A DNA stretch of 9,035 bases from Azonexus sp. (GCA_023150195.1 JAKLLI010000057.1:1-9035); one strand, 5' to 3'; shown: positions 1-8,090, counted from the first letter of the stretch. The notes: generated by a model from the letters alone, not told the origin. Numbers and translations are program-made.

Positions 1-1
1 G

Positions 2-664
2 CAGGCATCGCGCAGCCAGGCGGCCCAAGCCTCCGCCCTCGCCGCCGAACGCCGCCAGGGGTTGGCCTTGGCGGGCATCAAGGTCAGCGCGTCGGGTGGG
101 CCCTTGGCCTTGCTCGCCCCGATCGATGGGGTCGTGCTGGAGCAAGGGGTGCAAACCGGACAGCGCGTGGAAAGTGCGGCCATGATTTACCGTATCGGCC
201 GCCTATCGCCCTTGCTGCTGGAGATTCAGGCACCACTGGCCATCGCCGCCACGCTCCGTCTCGGCCAGCCGGTTCGGGTGATTTCCCCGGCCATCGCCGG
301 CAAGGTGCTGGCCATCGGTCGTGCCGTGGATCCCGCCAGCCAGACCGTTTTGCTTCAAGCCACGGTCAACCAAGGTGCCGAGCAGCTTTTCCCGGGGCAA
401 ATGGTGGAAGTCGATCTGGGCAACCCGGTAGATGCAGGGACCCGTATCCCCGCCAGTGCCCTCATCCACCACGAAGCGCAAGACCTCGTTTTTGTCCGCA
501 GCAGCGCGACGGCGGAACAGGCCCGTTTTGACGCCCGCCCCATCCGGGTTCGCAGCCGCAATGGTCAAGATGTGCAGGTCGACGGCCTGAAACCGGGCGA
601 AATCGTCGTGACCCGTGGCGCTTCCGCCCTCAAGGCCATGCTGGCCGGTATCGGGAAAGAATGA
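2..664 (+). CDS. Heavy-metal efflux RND periplasmic adaptor subunit (CzcB/CusB-like), 3' part
   Basis: This is the C-terminal 220 residues of a membrane-fusion (periplasmic adaptor) protein that links an inner-membrane RND pump to an outer-membrane channel. The frame is open from base 2, so the true start lies outside the window. The first ~20 residues are Ala/Gln/Arg-rich and look like the descending arm of the alpha-helical hairpin. Next comes the second half of the lipoyl domain (PIDGVVLEQGVQTGQRV), then a beta-barrel region with GQPVRV and, later, LFPGQMVEVDLG. The end is a membrane-proximal domain with GLKPGEIVVTRGASAL. This order is standard for the family. The stop overlaps the pump start as ATGA at 661-664, showing operon membership. 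I see no His/Met-rich metal-binding tail in the visible part, but the N-terminal region, where CusB binds metal, is missing. The family is sure; the metal is not. Confidence 0.93.
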   Translation, partial: QASRSQAAQASALAAERRQGLALAGIKVSASGGPLALLAPIDGVVLEQGVQTGQRVESAAMIYRIGRLSPLLLEIQAPLAIAATLRLGQPVRVISPAIAGKVLAIGRAVDPASQTVLLQATVNQGAEQLFPGQMVEVDLGNPVDAGTRIPASALIHHEAQDLVFVRSSATAEQARFDARPIRVRSRNGQDVQVDGLKPGEIVVTRGASALKAMLAGIGKE

Positions 665-3600
665 TGCTGGCCGGACTGATCCGTTTCTCGCTGACTCAGC
701 GCCTGCTGGTTTTGGTGCTGGTCGCCCTGTTGACCGGCACCGGGATTTACGCCTTCCTCGGCTTGCCCATCGACGCCTTCCCCGATGTCTCGACGACCCA
801 GGTCAAGATCATCCTGAAAGCCCCGGGCATGACCCCGGAAGAGGTGGAAACCCGCCTGGCGGTACCGGTCGAGCAGGAACTGCTGGGCATTCCTCACCAA
901 CGCCTGCTGCGCTCCACGTCCAAATATGCGCTGACCGACATCACCATCGACTTTGAAGACGGCACCGATATTTACTGGGCGCGCCAGCAAGTCGGCGAGC
1001 GTCTGGCCGCCGCCATGGATAGCTTGCCCCCCGGCGTGACGGGGGGCATGGCGCCGATCACGACCCCGCTCGGCGAAATGTTCATGTTTACCGTGGAGGG
1101 TGAACTTTCACTGGCGGACAAACGTGCCCTGCTTGACTGGGTGATCCGCCCGCAACTCCGCACCATCCCCGGGGTGGCCGACGTGAACAGCCTGGGCGGG
1201 GAAGTAAGGACGTTTGAAGTGCGTCCCGATCCCCAGCGCCTTGCCGCCCGGGGCATCCCACTCACCACCCTGCAACAGGCGCTGGAAACCAATAATCGCA
1301 ACGATGGCGCCGGTCGCCTGAATGCCGGCGAAGAGGCCTTGCTGGTCAGAGCCGAGGGGGCGATTGCCACGGTCGACGATGTCCGGGCCATCGTTTTGCA
1401 GGCCGAACAGGGCCGGGTCACGCGCGTCGGTGATGTCGCCGAGGTCCGCTTTGGCGCACTCACTCGTTACGGCGCGGTAACGCGCAGCGGGCAGGGCGAA
1501 GCGGTGGAAGGGCTGGTCCTCGGCCTGCGCGGCGCGAATGCCCGCGCCGTGGTCGAGGGCATCAAGTCCCGCCTTGCCGAGATCGCCCCCACCCTGCCCA
1601 CCGGCGTGCACCTCGAAGCGTTCTACGACCGCAGTCATCTGGTCGATCGAGCCGTGGGCACCGTGGCCAAAGCCCTGCTCGAAGCCATCGTACTGGTGGT
1701 CCTGCTGCTTCTGGCCTTCCTGGGCAATCTGCGCGCGGCCCTGGTGGTTGCCTTGATGCTCCCCCTGTCCGCCCTGGCCACCTTCATCCTCATGCGCCTG
1801 TTCGGCCTCTCCGCCAACCTGATGAGTCTGGGCGGGCTGGCCATCGCCATCGGGATGCTGGTCGATGCAGCCGTGGTCGTGGTCGAAAATGTGGAAAGCC
1901 AGCTGGCGGAGGCGCCGGCCAAACTCCCCCTGCTGCATCTGGTCTTCCGCGCGGTACGCGAAGTGGCGGCCCCGGTCACTGCCGGCATCGTCATCATCGT
2001 GCTGGTGTTTCTGCCGCTGCTCTCCTTGCAGGGACTGGAAGGCAAGATGTTCGGGCCGGTGGCGCTGACCATCGTCTTCGCACTGGCCAGTTCGCTCCTG
2101 CTGTCGCTGACGGTGGCGCCGGTACTCGCCTCCTATCTGCTCAAGCGCGGCGCCCATGGCGAGCCCTGGCTGGTTCGCAAGCTCGCCGCCCTCTATGAAA
2201 CCGTGCTGCACAGCGCGCTGGCCCATGGCCGCCGCTATGTCCTGATCGCCAGTTGTGCGCTGCTAGCTGCCGGGGGTGCCTTTCTGCTGCTGGGCAAAAG
2301 CTTCATGCCGACGATGGATGAAGGCGACCTGATCATGCAACTGGAAAAACTGCCCTCCATCGGACTCGATCAATCACTGGCGGTCGATACTGCGGTTCAG
2401 CAAGCCATTCTGGCGCGGGTACCCGAGGTCAAGGCGATCGTCGCCCGTGCCGGTTCCGACGAACTGGGCCTGGACCCCATGGGCCTCAACCAGACCGACA
2501 CCTTCATGGTGCTGAAACCGCGCGAGCAATGGCGCACGCCCGACCCCGCCTGGCTCACCGACCAATTGCGCGAGGTCATGGCGGATTTCCCCGGGATTGG
2601 TTTCTCCTTCACCCAGCCGATCGACATGCGCGTCTCGGAAATGCTGACCGGTGTCAGAGGCGACCTGGCGATCAAGTTGTTCGGCCCCGACCTGGCGACC
2701 CTGACCCGGCTGGCTGACGAGATTCAGGCAGCCGTGGCGGCCATTCCCGGTGCCGAAGACACGTTCACACTGAAAAACGACGGGGTTCAATACCTCAAGG
2801 TCGCCATCGACCGACTGGCCGCCGGGCGCCTTGGCCTCAATGTCGATGATGTGCAGAACGATCTGAAAACCCTGCTGGAGGGACGTCAGGTCGGTACCGT
2901 GATCGAACAGGGGCGCCGTACCCCCATCGTCCTGCGCGGTCCGGATCGCCTGCGCGATACGCCGGCTGATTTCAGCGCCCTGCGTCTGTCGCTGCCGGGA
3001 GGCGGGAGCGTACCGCTGACCGAAATCGCCCAAATTGCGCAAATTGATGGCCCGGTGAAGGTTGACCGTGAAAATGCCCAACGTTATGCGGTGATTCAAT
3101 CCAACGTGCGTGGCCGCGATCTGGTCGGTTTTGTCGACGAAGCCAAACGGGTCGTCGCCCGCGATGTCCCCCTCCCGGCAGGCTACCGGCTGTCGTGGGG
3201 CGGGCAGTTCGAAAACCAGCAGCGCGCCGCCGCCCGCCTGATGGTTGTGGTGCCGCTGGCGCTGGCGCTGATTTTCTTCCTGCTGTTCTCCACCTTCGGC
3301 TCGGTCCGCCAGGCGCTGCTGGTCCTCTCCAACATCCCCTTCGCGATGATCGGCGGGGTCTTTGCCCTGCTGCTGACCGGCGAATACCTGTCGGTCCCCG
3401 CCTCGGTCGGCTTCATCGCGCTGCTGGGGATTGCCGTCCTCAACGGCGTGGTGATGGTGAGCTATTTCAACCAGTTGCTGGCACGCGGCCTGAGCGTGGG
3501 CGAGGCGGTCGCGGAAGGCGCCCGCCGCCGCTTGCGGCCGGTGCTGATGACCGCCAGCATCGCCGCCTTCGGCTTGCTCCCCATGCTCTTTGCCAGCGGT

Positions 3601-3750
3601 CCGGGCTCGGAAGTCCAACGACCGCTGGCCCTGGTGGTCATCGGCGGCCTGATCACCTCCACCGCCTTGACCCTGGTCCTGCTGCCCATCCTCTTCCGTC
3701 GTTTCGGTGTTAACACCGCAGTCAGTTTTCTGGAGGTCCCGCATGACTAA
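661..3750 (+). CDS. CzcA/CusA-family heavy-metal efflux RND transporter
   Basis: This is a full-length (1029 aa) proton-driven inner-membrane pump of the heavy-metal efflux (HME) RND group, which exports metal cations through the adaptor and outer-membrane channel. TM1 lies at about residues 12-33, followed by the HME-type PIDAFPDVSTTQVKI stretch and FEDGTDIYWARQQV. The YDRS motif (322-325) precedes TM2-TM4. TM4 carries D402 and E409 (LVDAAVVVVEN), the proton-relay acids. The second periplasmic loop holds MDEGDL, then LDPMGLNQTDT (604-614) and EMLTGVRGDLAIKLFG with M661. TM7-12 fill the C-terminus, including FGSVRQALLVLSNIPFAMIGG. The CzcA position 402 Asp (six residues before D402 here) is Ala396, as in CusA-type pumps. 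However, only M661 of the CusA methionine triad seems kept; the other two align to non-Met residues. Specificity (Cu/Ag versus Zn/Co/Ni/Cd) is therefore unresolved. The start is ATGATG at 661, behind GGGAAAGA, overlapping the adaptor stop. It overlaps the next gene by 8 bp. Confidence 0.95.
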   Translation: MMLAGLIRFSLTQRLLVLVLVALLTGTGIYAFLGLPIDAFPDVSTTQVKIILKAPGMTPEEVETRLAVPVEQELLGIPHQRLLRSTSKYALTDITIDFEDGTDIYWARQQVGERLAAAMDSLPPGVTGGMAPITTPLGEMFMFTVEGELSLADKRALLDWVIRPQLRTIPGVADVNSLGGEVRTFEVRPDPQRLAARGIPLTTLQQALETNNRNDGAGRLNAGEEALLVRAEGAIATVDDVRAIVLQAEQGRVTRVGDVAEVRFGALTRYGAVTRSGQGEAVEGLVLGLRGANARAVVEGIKSRLAEIAPTLPTGVHLEAFYDRSHLVDRAVGTVAKALLEAIVLVVLLLLAFLGNLRAALVVALMLPLSALATFILMRLFGLSANLMSLGGLAIAIGMLVDAAVVVVENVESQLAEAPAKLPLLHLVFRAVREVAAPVTAGIVIIVLVFLPLLSLQGLEGKMFGPVALTIVFALASSLLLSLTVAPVLASYLLKRGAHGEPWLVRKLAALYETVLHSALAHGRRYVLIASCALLAAGGAFLLLGKSFMPTMDEGDLIMQLEKLPSIGLDQSLAVDTAVQQAILARVPEVKAIVARAGSDELGLDPMGLNQTDTFMVLKPREQWRTPDPAWLTDQLREVMADFPGIGFSFTQPIDMRVSEMLTGVRGDLAIKLFGPDLATLTRLADEIQAAVAAIPGAEDTFTLKNDGVQYLKVAIDRLAAGRLGLNVDDVQNDLKTLLEGRQVGTVIEQGRRTPIVLRGPDRLRDTPADFSALRLSLPGGGSVPLTEIAQIAQIDGPVKVDRENAQRYAVIQSNVRGRDLVGFVDEAKRVVARDVPLPAGYRLSWGGQFENQQRAAARLMVVVPLALALIFFLLFSTFGSVRQALLVLSNIPFAMIGGVFALLLTGEYLSVPASVGFIALLGIAVLNGVVMVSYFNQLLARGLSVGEAVAEGARRRLRPVLMTASIAAFGLLPMLFASGPGSEVQRPLALVVIGGLITSTALTLVLLPILFRRFGVNTAVSFLEVPHD
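3732..3736 (+). promoter_or_regulatory. Ribosome-binding site deciding the DUF3240-like gene start
   Basis: GGAGG lies 6 bases before the ATG at 3743, inside the end of the pump gene. It selects this ATG over an in-frame upstream start at 3707, which would add 12 residues overlapping the pump and lacks a comparable site. Confidence 0.75.
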
Positions 3751-4045
3751 GGTGCTGTTAACACTGATCGTTCCCCAGGACGTCGCGGAGCATGTTGAGG
3801 ATTTGCTGCTCTCCCGCCCCGATCTTTGCCCCGGATTCAGCTCGACACAGGTTGCCGGACACGGCAGCGCAGTCCCGCTCGTCGCCCCGGCGGAACAAGT
3901 TGCCGGGCATGCACCGCGCACTGCGCTGCAAACGGCGGGCGACGAGACCGCCATGCGCGAGTTGCTCGCCCTGATCAAACACCATCTGCCGCGCGCCAAT
4001 CTGTTTTTCTGGCTGCAACCGGTGATCGACATGGGAAAACTATGA
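3743..4045 (+). CDS. DUF3240-like small protein of metal-efflux operons
   Basis: This 100-aa soluble protein starts MTKVLLTLIVPQDVAEHVED and ends in LFFWLQPVIDMGKL. No signal peptide or membrane segment is visible, so it is probably cytoplasmic. Length, the opening beta-strand/helix pattern, the central AGHG (38-41) and the position directly after a CzcA-type pump match the DUF3240 family as I recall it. From memory, that family is related to the PII/GlnB-like ferredoxin fold. Its biochemical role is not established to my knowledge; metal sensing or modulation of the pump is inference from context. Possible ligands are H40, H56, H80, H81 and C29, which are suggestive only. It overlaps the pump by 8 bp and the channel gene by the ATGA at 4042-4045. 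Confidence 0.75.
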   Translation: MTKVLLTLIVPQDVAEHVEDLLLSRPDLCPGFSSTQVAGHGSAVPLVAPAEQVAGHAPRTALQTAGDETAMRELLALIKHHLPRANLFFWLQPVIDMGKL

Positions 4046-5268
4046 AGCAAACCCTGTGGCCTCTGCTCCTCCTCTGCGCGGCCCCCGTTCTGGCCGACAC
4101 CTTGCCGCCCCCGGCACTGGCGGCCCAGGCACTGCTCGGACAACCTGAAGTGCTGGCCGCCGCTCACCGGATCAACGCGGAACACGCCCGGCGTCAGCAA
4201 CTGGCCGCAGGCGAACACGAATGGACCGTGCGAGCCGGCACCCAACGCCGCCGGGTCACACCGGACAACACGCCAGCCAGTGGCTACAGCGAATGGAATC
4301 TGGCGCTTGAACGCCCCTGGCGCCTGCCGGGTAAAGCTCGAACCGACAACGCCCTGGGCGACAGCGGTGTCAGCCTGGCCGAAACGACTCGCGGTGACAC
4401 CCTGCACGAAGCCGGACGCCTGCTGCTGAAACGCTGGTTCGAGCAACTCCGCGAAGTCACCCGCGAGCAACAGTGGGCAGCGCAGCGTGAACTCCTGACA
4501 GAGGCAGCCAAGGCCATCAGCCGCCGCGAACAGTTGGGTGATGCCCCGCGCATCGAACGCATCCTGGCGGAAGCCGCCGTCGCCCAGGCCGATGCGCAAT
4601 GGCAATTGGCCCATCAACGCGCCACCGATGCCAGCGACAGCCTCAAGCGGTATTACCCGGCACTGGGCGACAGCCAGCCCACGCTACCGACATCGCTGCC
4701 CCCGCTGGCGGGCGACGAGGCGAGCTGGATCGCCGCCATCCTCGAACACAACCATGAATTGACGCTGGCCCGTGGTGAAACCGCCCATGCCCGCCTGCAA
4801 GCCACCCGCCAGCAGCAGGATCGCCTGCCCGACCCCAGCATTGGCATTCAATGGTCGCGGGAACGCGGCGGTGAAGAAAACGTGGTGGGCGCCTATCTCA
4901 GCGTACAGATTCCGGGAGGGGCGAGACGCGCCATGAGCGATACCGCACTCGCCCTGGCGGCGGCAGCGGCGAGCCAGGAAAGTGCCGTTGAACGCCGCGT
5001 GACGGCAGAAGCAGCCGCCAGCTACCGTGCCGCGATCCATGGCCGCCAGGCCTGGGAAGCCACCCGGCAAGCAGCAGCCCAAACCCAGGAAGCCGCGCGC
5101 TTGAGTACGCGCGCCTACCAGCTGGGCGAAGGCAGCCTGGGCGATGTGCTGCAAGCGCGGCGTCAGGCCAACGAGGCCAGTCTGGCCGCGCAGCAGGCGC
5201 AAATCGATGCACTTGAGGCACACTACCGCCTCTTGCTCGATACCCACCAACTCTGGGACCTGGACTGA
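4042..5268 (+). CDS. TolC-family outer-membrane efflux channel (CzcC/CusC-like)
   Basis: This 408-aa protein is the outer-membrane factor that completes the adaptor-pump-channel complex. The start chosen is the ATG at 4042, which overlaps the previous stop and gives a clean signal peptide (MKQTLWPLLLLCAAPVLA, predicted cut after A18). C12 lies inside the hydrophobic core without a lipobox, so unlike E. coli CusC it is probably not a lipoprotein. Two outer-membrane-efflux repeats are visible. The first is in the N-terminal half (about 30-220). The second starts at LPDPSIGIQW (about 262), has the YLSVQIPGG strand (285-293), and continues through a long Ala/Gln-rich helical hairpin with the typical AYQLGEGSLGDVLQARR motif. 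It is slightly short for the family (commonly 410-460 aa). Placement after the pump rather than first, as in czcCBA or cusCFBA, is a variant order. Confidence 0.9.
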   Translation: MKQTLWPLLLLCAAPVLADTLPPPALAAQALLGQPEVLAAAHRINAEHARRQQLAAGEHEWTVRAGTQRRRVTPDNTPASGYSEWNLALERPWRLPGKARTDNALGDSGVSLAETTRGDTLHEAGRLLLKRWFEQLREVTREQQWAAQRELLTEAAKAISRREQLGDAPRIERILAEAAVAQADAQWQLAHQRATDASDSLKRYYPALGDSQPTLPTSLPPLAGDEASWIAAILEHNHELTLARGETAHARLQATRQQQDRLPDPSIGIQWSRERGGEENVVGAYLSVQIPGGARRAMSDTALALAAAAASQESAVERRVTAEAAASYRAAIHGRQAWEATRQAAAQTQEAARLSTRAYQLGEGSLGDVLQARRQANEASLAAQQAQIDALEAHYRLLLDTHQLWDLD

Positions 5269-5275
5269 CCCGCCG

Positions 5276-5935
5276 ATGCGCATCCTGCTGGTAGAAGACG
5301 ATCCCGAACTTGGCGATGGCCTGACCGTGGGCTTGCGCCAGCAGGGTTTTGCGGTCGACTGGTGCCATGACGGCCTTTCTGCCGATCATGCCATGCGCGA
5401 CGATGCCTGCGATCTGGTCGTCCTTGATCTGGGCCTCCCCGGCCGCCTCTCCGGCATGGATGTCCTGCTGCGTGCGCGGGCCCGCGGCCAGTCGGTCCCC
5501 ATCCTCATCCTCACCGCCCGCGATGCCACGGAAGACAAGGTGGCCGGCCTGGATGGCGGGGCCGACGACTATCTGGTCAAACCTATCGACCTCGATGAAC
5601 TGAGTGCCCGCATCCGCGCCCTGACCCGACGCCACGCCGGTCGCAGCACGCCGTTGCTGGTGCGGGGCAAGCTGCAGCTGGATGTAGCCGCCCACCGGGT
5701 CACGCTGGACGGTTCCCCGGTCGACCTCTCGGTCCGGGAATTTTCGCTGCTGCACATGTTGCTGGAAAACACCGACCGAGTGCTGACTCGCCAGCAACTC
5801 GAACAATCGCTCTATCGCGGCGGCGAGGAACCGGAAAGCAACGCGCTGGAAGTTCACATCCATCATCTGCGCAAGAAGTTGGGCAGCGACCTGATCCGCA
5901 CCCTGAGGGGTGTCGGCTACACCATCCCGCGATGA
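5276..5935 (+). CDS. OmpR/PhoB-family response regulator (QseB/PmrA-like)
   Basis: This 219-aa DNA-binding regulator starts at the ATG at 5276, 7 bp after the channel stop; an open frame upstream of it is just a shadow of the channel gene. The receiver domain (1-115) has the acidic pocket E7-D8-D9, phospho-acceptor D51 (VVLDLGLPG), T80 (LILTAR) and K102 (YLVKP). The winged-helix output domain follows, with LSVREFSLLHMLLEN, LTRQQLEQSLY, the recognition-helix region SNALEVHIHHLRKKL and the closing RTLRGVGYTIPR. The sequence resembles QseB/BasR-type regulators most closely. The loop after D51 (GRLSGMD) looks one residue longer than in QseB. No strong ribosome-binding site precedes the ATG, so translation is probably coupled to the channel gene. 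By context it likely activates this operon in response to metal, which is inference. Confidence 0.93.
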   Translation: MRILLVEDDPELGDGLTVGLRQQGFAVDWCHDGLSADHAMRDDACDLVVLDLGLPGRLSGMDVLLRARARGQSVPILILTARDATEDKVAGLDGGADDYLVKPIDLDELSARIRALTRRHAGRSTPLLVRGKLQLDVAAHRVTLDGSPVDLSVREFSLLHMLLENTDRVLTRQQLEQSLYRGGEEPESNALEVHIHHLRKKLGSDLIRTLRGVGYTIPR

Positions 5936-7272
5936 CAACCCGCTGGTTCTCTTTGCGCCGCCGCCTGCTAGGGCTTCTGCTCGGCGGACTGGCGATCGGC
6001 TGGCTGACCATGGTTGCGTTCAGCTACCTCGATGCCCATCAGGAAATCGACGAATTGTTCGATGCCCAGCTGGCCCAGGCGGCGCAAACCCTGCTGGCCA
6101 TGGCCGATCCGGCGCAGCACGCCACCATCGACCCACCCGGTGCCATTGCACATAAATACCAGCGCGGCCTGCGCTTCCAGATCTGGCGCGCCGACGGCGT
6201 ACTGCTCCTGCGTTCCGACAACGCCCCCAACGGTCCACTCACCGATACCGACGGTTTTTCGGCCACCGATCAGGGCGATGGGCATTGGCGCCATTACAGC
6301 CAGTGGGATGCCAGGCATCAATTGCAAGTGCAGGTCAGCGAAAACCATCGCCTGCGCGACGAACTGATCGGGCAGATCGCCTGGCGGCTGATCCTGCCCG
6401 CGCTGTTTGGTCTACCCCTGATCGGCCTCGGCATCTGGCTGGCCACCCGGCGCGGGCTGGCTTCGCTCGACGACGTCGCGGACCAGATTGCCCGCCGCGA
6501 TCCACAGCAGTTGCAAGCCGTTCATCCATCCGCTGCGCCGGCAGAAATCCGCTGCCTGCTCGAAGCCCTGAACCAGTTGTTCACCCGTGTGGAAGGCGCA
6601 CTGGAAGCCGAACGGCGTTTTACCGCCGATGCCGCCCACGAGCTACGCACCCCACTGGCAGCCCTGCAGGCTCAGTTGCAAGTGGCCTTGCGCGCCCGTA
6701 ACGACGCCGAGCGCCAGCATTCGCTCAGCCAATTGCAAAGCGGTCTCAGCCGAGCCTCGCATCTGGTCGACCAGATGCTGCAACTCGCCCGCCTCGATCC
6801 GGAATCGGCCTTGCCCAACCCGGTCACGGTCGACCTCGGTTTACTTGCCCAATCGGTTTGCGCCGAACTGGGCATGCAAATCCTGGACAAGCAACTCGAT
6901 TTCGAACTGATGGCCGATGAGGATTGTGTCGTGGCCGGTCAGGCCGACTGGCTGCGCATCCTCATCCGCAATCTGGTCGACAACGCGGTGCGCTACACGC
7001 CGCCCGGTGGCCGCGTTGTCATCCGACTCGAGCGCATCTCAGCGCAATGTTTGCTCCGCATCGAAGACAGTGGCCCCGGCATTCCCCCCGACAAACGCGA
7101 TCAGGCCCTGCGCCGCTTTCATCGACTCAATCCGGCCGCCGAGTCAGGCAGCGGTCTCGGGCTGGCCATTGTCAGCCGGATTGCCGAACTCCATGGCACC
7201 CGGCTGCACCTGTCTGGCGAACCCGGTCACGGCCTTCGTGTCGACATCACCTTCCCCGGTCAACCAGGCTGA
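5932..7272 (+). CDS. Two-component sensor histidine kinase (QseC/PmrB-like), partner of the adjacent regulator
   Basis: This 446-aa inner-membrane kinase is read from an ATGA overlap with the regulator stop (5932-5935). A basic N-terminus (SLRRRLLG) leads into TM1 (about 12-31). A periplasmic sensor domain spans about 32-150 and includes the QseC-like FQIWRADGVLLLRSDNAP. TM2 is at about 153-171 and a HAMP-like linker runs to about 225. The H-box is FTADAAHELRTPL with phospho-acceptor H236, and the ATPase domain has N351 (NLVDNAVRYTPPGG), D379 (DSGPGIP) and GSGLGLAI (406-413). All catalytic boxes are intact. The second half of the sensor domain carries H118, H121, H129 and H139, possible metal ligands. 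Linkage to the efflux genes suggests a periplasmic metal ion as the signal, but this is inference. It ends 20 bp from the convergent gene. Confidence 0.93.
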   Translation: MTTRWFSLRRRLLGLLLGGLAIGWLTMVAFSYLDAHQEIDELFDAQLAQAAQTLLAMADPAQHATIDPPGAIAHKYQRGLRFQIWRADGVLLLRSDNAPNGPLTDTDGFSATDQGDGHWRHYSQWDARHQLQVQVSENHRLRDELIGQIAWRLILPALFGLPLIGLGIWLATRRGLASLDDVADQIARRDPQQLQAVHPSAAPAEIRCLLEALNQLFTRVEGALEAERRFTADAAHELRTPLAALQAQLQVALRARNDAERQHSLSQLQSGLSRASHLVDQMLQLARLDPESALPNPVTVDLGLLAQSVCAELGMQILDKQLDFELMADEDCVVAGQADWLRILIRNLVDNAVRYTPPGGRVVIRLERISAQCLLRIEDSGPGIPPDKRDQALRRFHRLNPAAESGSGLGLAIVSRIAELHGTRLHLSGEPGHGLRVDITFPGQPG

Positions 7273-7292
7273 ACCGGACATTTTCAAAGGAT

Positions 7293-8090
7293 TCAGGGCT
7301 GCGGCATGGGATCGGCGAGTTGAATTGCCGAATCGACAAAGTGAAACAACACAGTTGGCGGCGCCCAGCCTTCAGCCGCGCGCAACACCTTCTTGACCGA
7401 GCGGTTCAGCTGGACTTCGACCCGGTAAGAAGGCGGAAACGTGGTGTCCCAGCGCGGCAGAATCTGGCGGATGTAATCGAGCTGATGCTCCTCTCGGCGG
7501 ATGATGCCCATGGTTTCCAGCAAGCTGAGCTTGGGCCAGTGCTCCCCGCCGGGGCGGCCATAACTGACGATCCCGAGAAAGCGGTCGAAGTCGTGATAAA
7601 AGGGATCCGAGGGCTCGATCAGCTTGCCATTGGAGTAAATCGCATCCATCAGGTAAGTCACGGTGAAGGATTGCGGCGCTCGCCGCGACCACTGATAAAT
7701 GATGTCGTGCAAGGCCGCCGACATGCACAATTCAAGATGGCCACCCACGATATAGACATGGCTTGCCGTCACATCAAAACGGATCTCGCCTCCAGCCGAA
7801 TACACCCAGGCATCCGGCGAGCAATCCGCCATGAAGTAATACTCATCCGGCGTATCGTCCTGAAGATAAATCACGGGAATGTGTTTTGCCTTGGCAAACC
7901 GGATCGCCTCGTCCGCCCCGCGTTTGGTCGAAAACCGGGCGTCGTAGGCCGACGATTCATGCACCACGATCATCACCGTATCGCCTTCGATCTTCACCTT
8001 CCCCGGCGGCGTGATCTCGTGCGCCGGGCAGATGGCGAAACAGCGAGCCGACCCGCAAAGACAAAGGAGTGCAAGGAAAATCCGCAACAT
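7293..8090 (-). CDS. Exported protein of unknown function
   Basis: I do not recognise this 265-aa protein. It begins with a clear signal peptide (MLRIFLALLCLCGSARCFA, likely cut after A19) and should be periplasmic or secreted; no lipobox or further membrane segment is visible. The predicted mature part has C21, C90 and C122, so one disulphide is possible. Alternating strands and helices (DTVMIVVHESSAYDAR, IPVIYLQDDTPDEYYF, HVYIVGGHLELCMSAALHD) suggest an alpha/beta fold. No catalytic motif is identifiable. It is complete, has a good ribosome-binding site (AGGTGGGG, 8093-8100 on this strand) and ends 20 bp from the kinase stop. It is transcribed against the efflux operon, so a role in metal resistance is not implied. 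The opposite strand is open across this region but reads as an Arg/His-rich shadow. That it is a gene is well supported; its function is unknown. Confidence 0.8.
   Translation of the reverse strand: MLRIFLALLCLCGSARCFAICPAHEITPPGKVKIEGDTVMIVVHESSAYDARFSTKRGADEAIRFAKAKHIPVIYLQDDTPDEYYFMADCSPDAWVYSAGGEIRFDVTASHVYIVGGHLELCMSAALHDIIYQWSRRAPQSFTVTYLMDAIYSNGKLIEPSDPFYHDFDRFLGIVSYGRPGGEHWPKLSLLETMGIIRREEHQLDYIRQILPRWDTTFPPSYRVEVQLNRSVKKVLRAAEGWAPPTVLFHFVDSAIQLADPMPQP

Noticed and set aside
1108..2226. Minus-strand open frame of 372 codons inside the pump gene.
   Set aside because: It is low-complexity Gln/Gly/His-rich shadow sequence opposite conserved RND transmembrane segments.
3826..4041. Upstream in-frame extension of the channel gene.
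   Set aside because: It only shadows the DUF3240-like gene and would bury the signal peptide that begins at 4042.
2374..4617. Very long minus-strand open frame (747 codons) opposite the pump, DUF3240-like and channel genes.
   Set aside because: It spans three well-supported plus-strand genes and reads as Gln/Gly/Arg/His-rich shadow protein with no domain, which is typical of antisense frames in GC-rich DNA.
7273..7292. Possible bidirectional terminator between the kinase and the exported-protein gene.
   Set aside because: The 20-bp gap has no stem-loop; termination signals, if any, lie within the coding ends.
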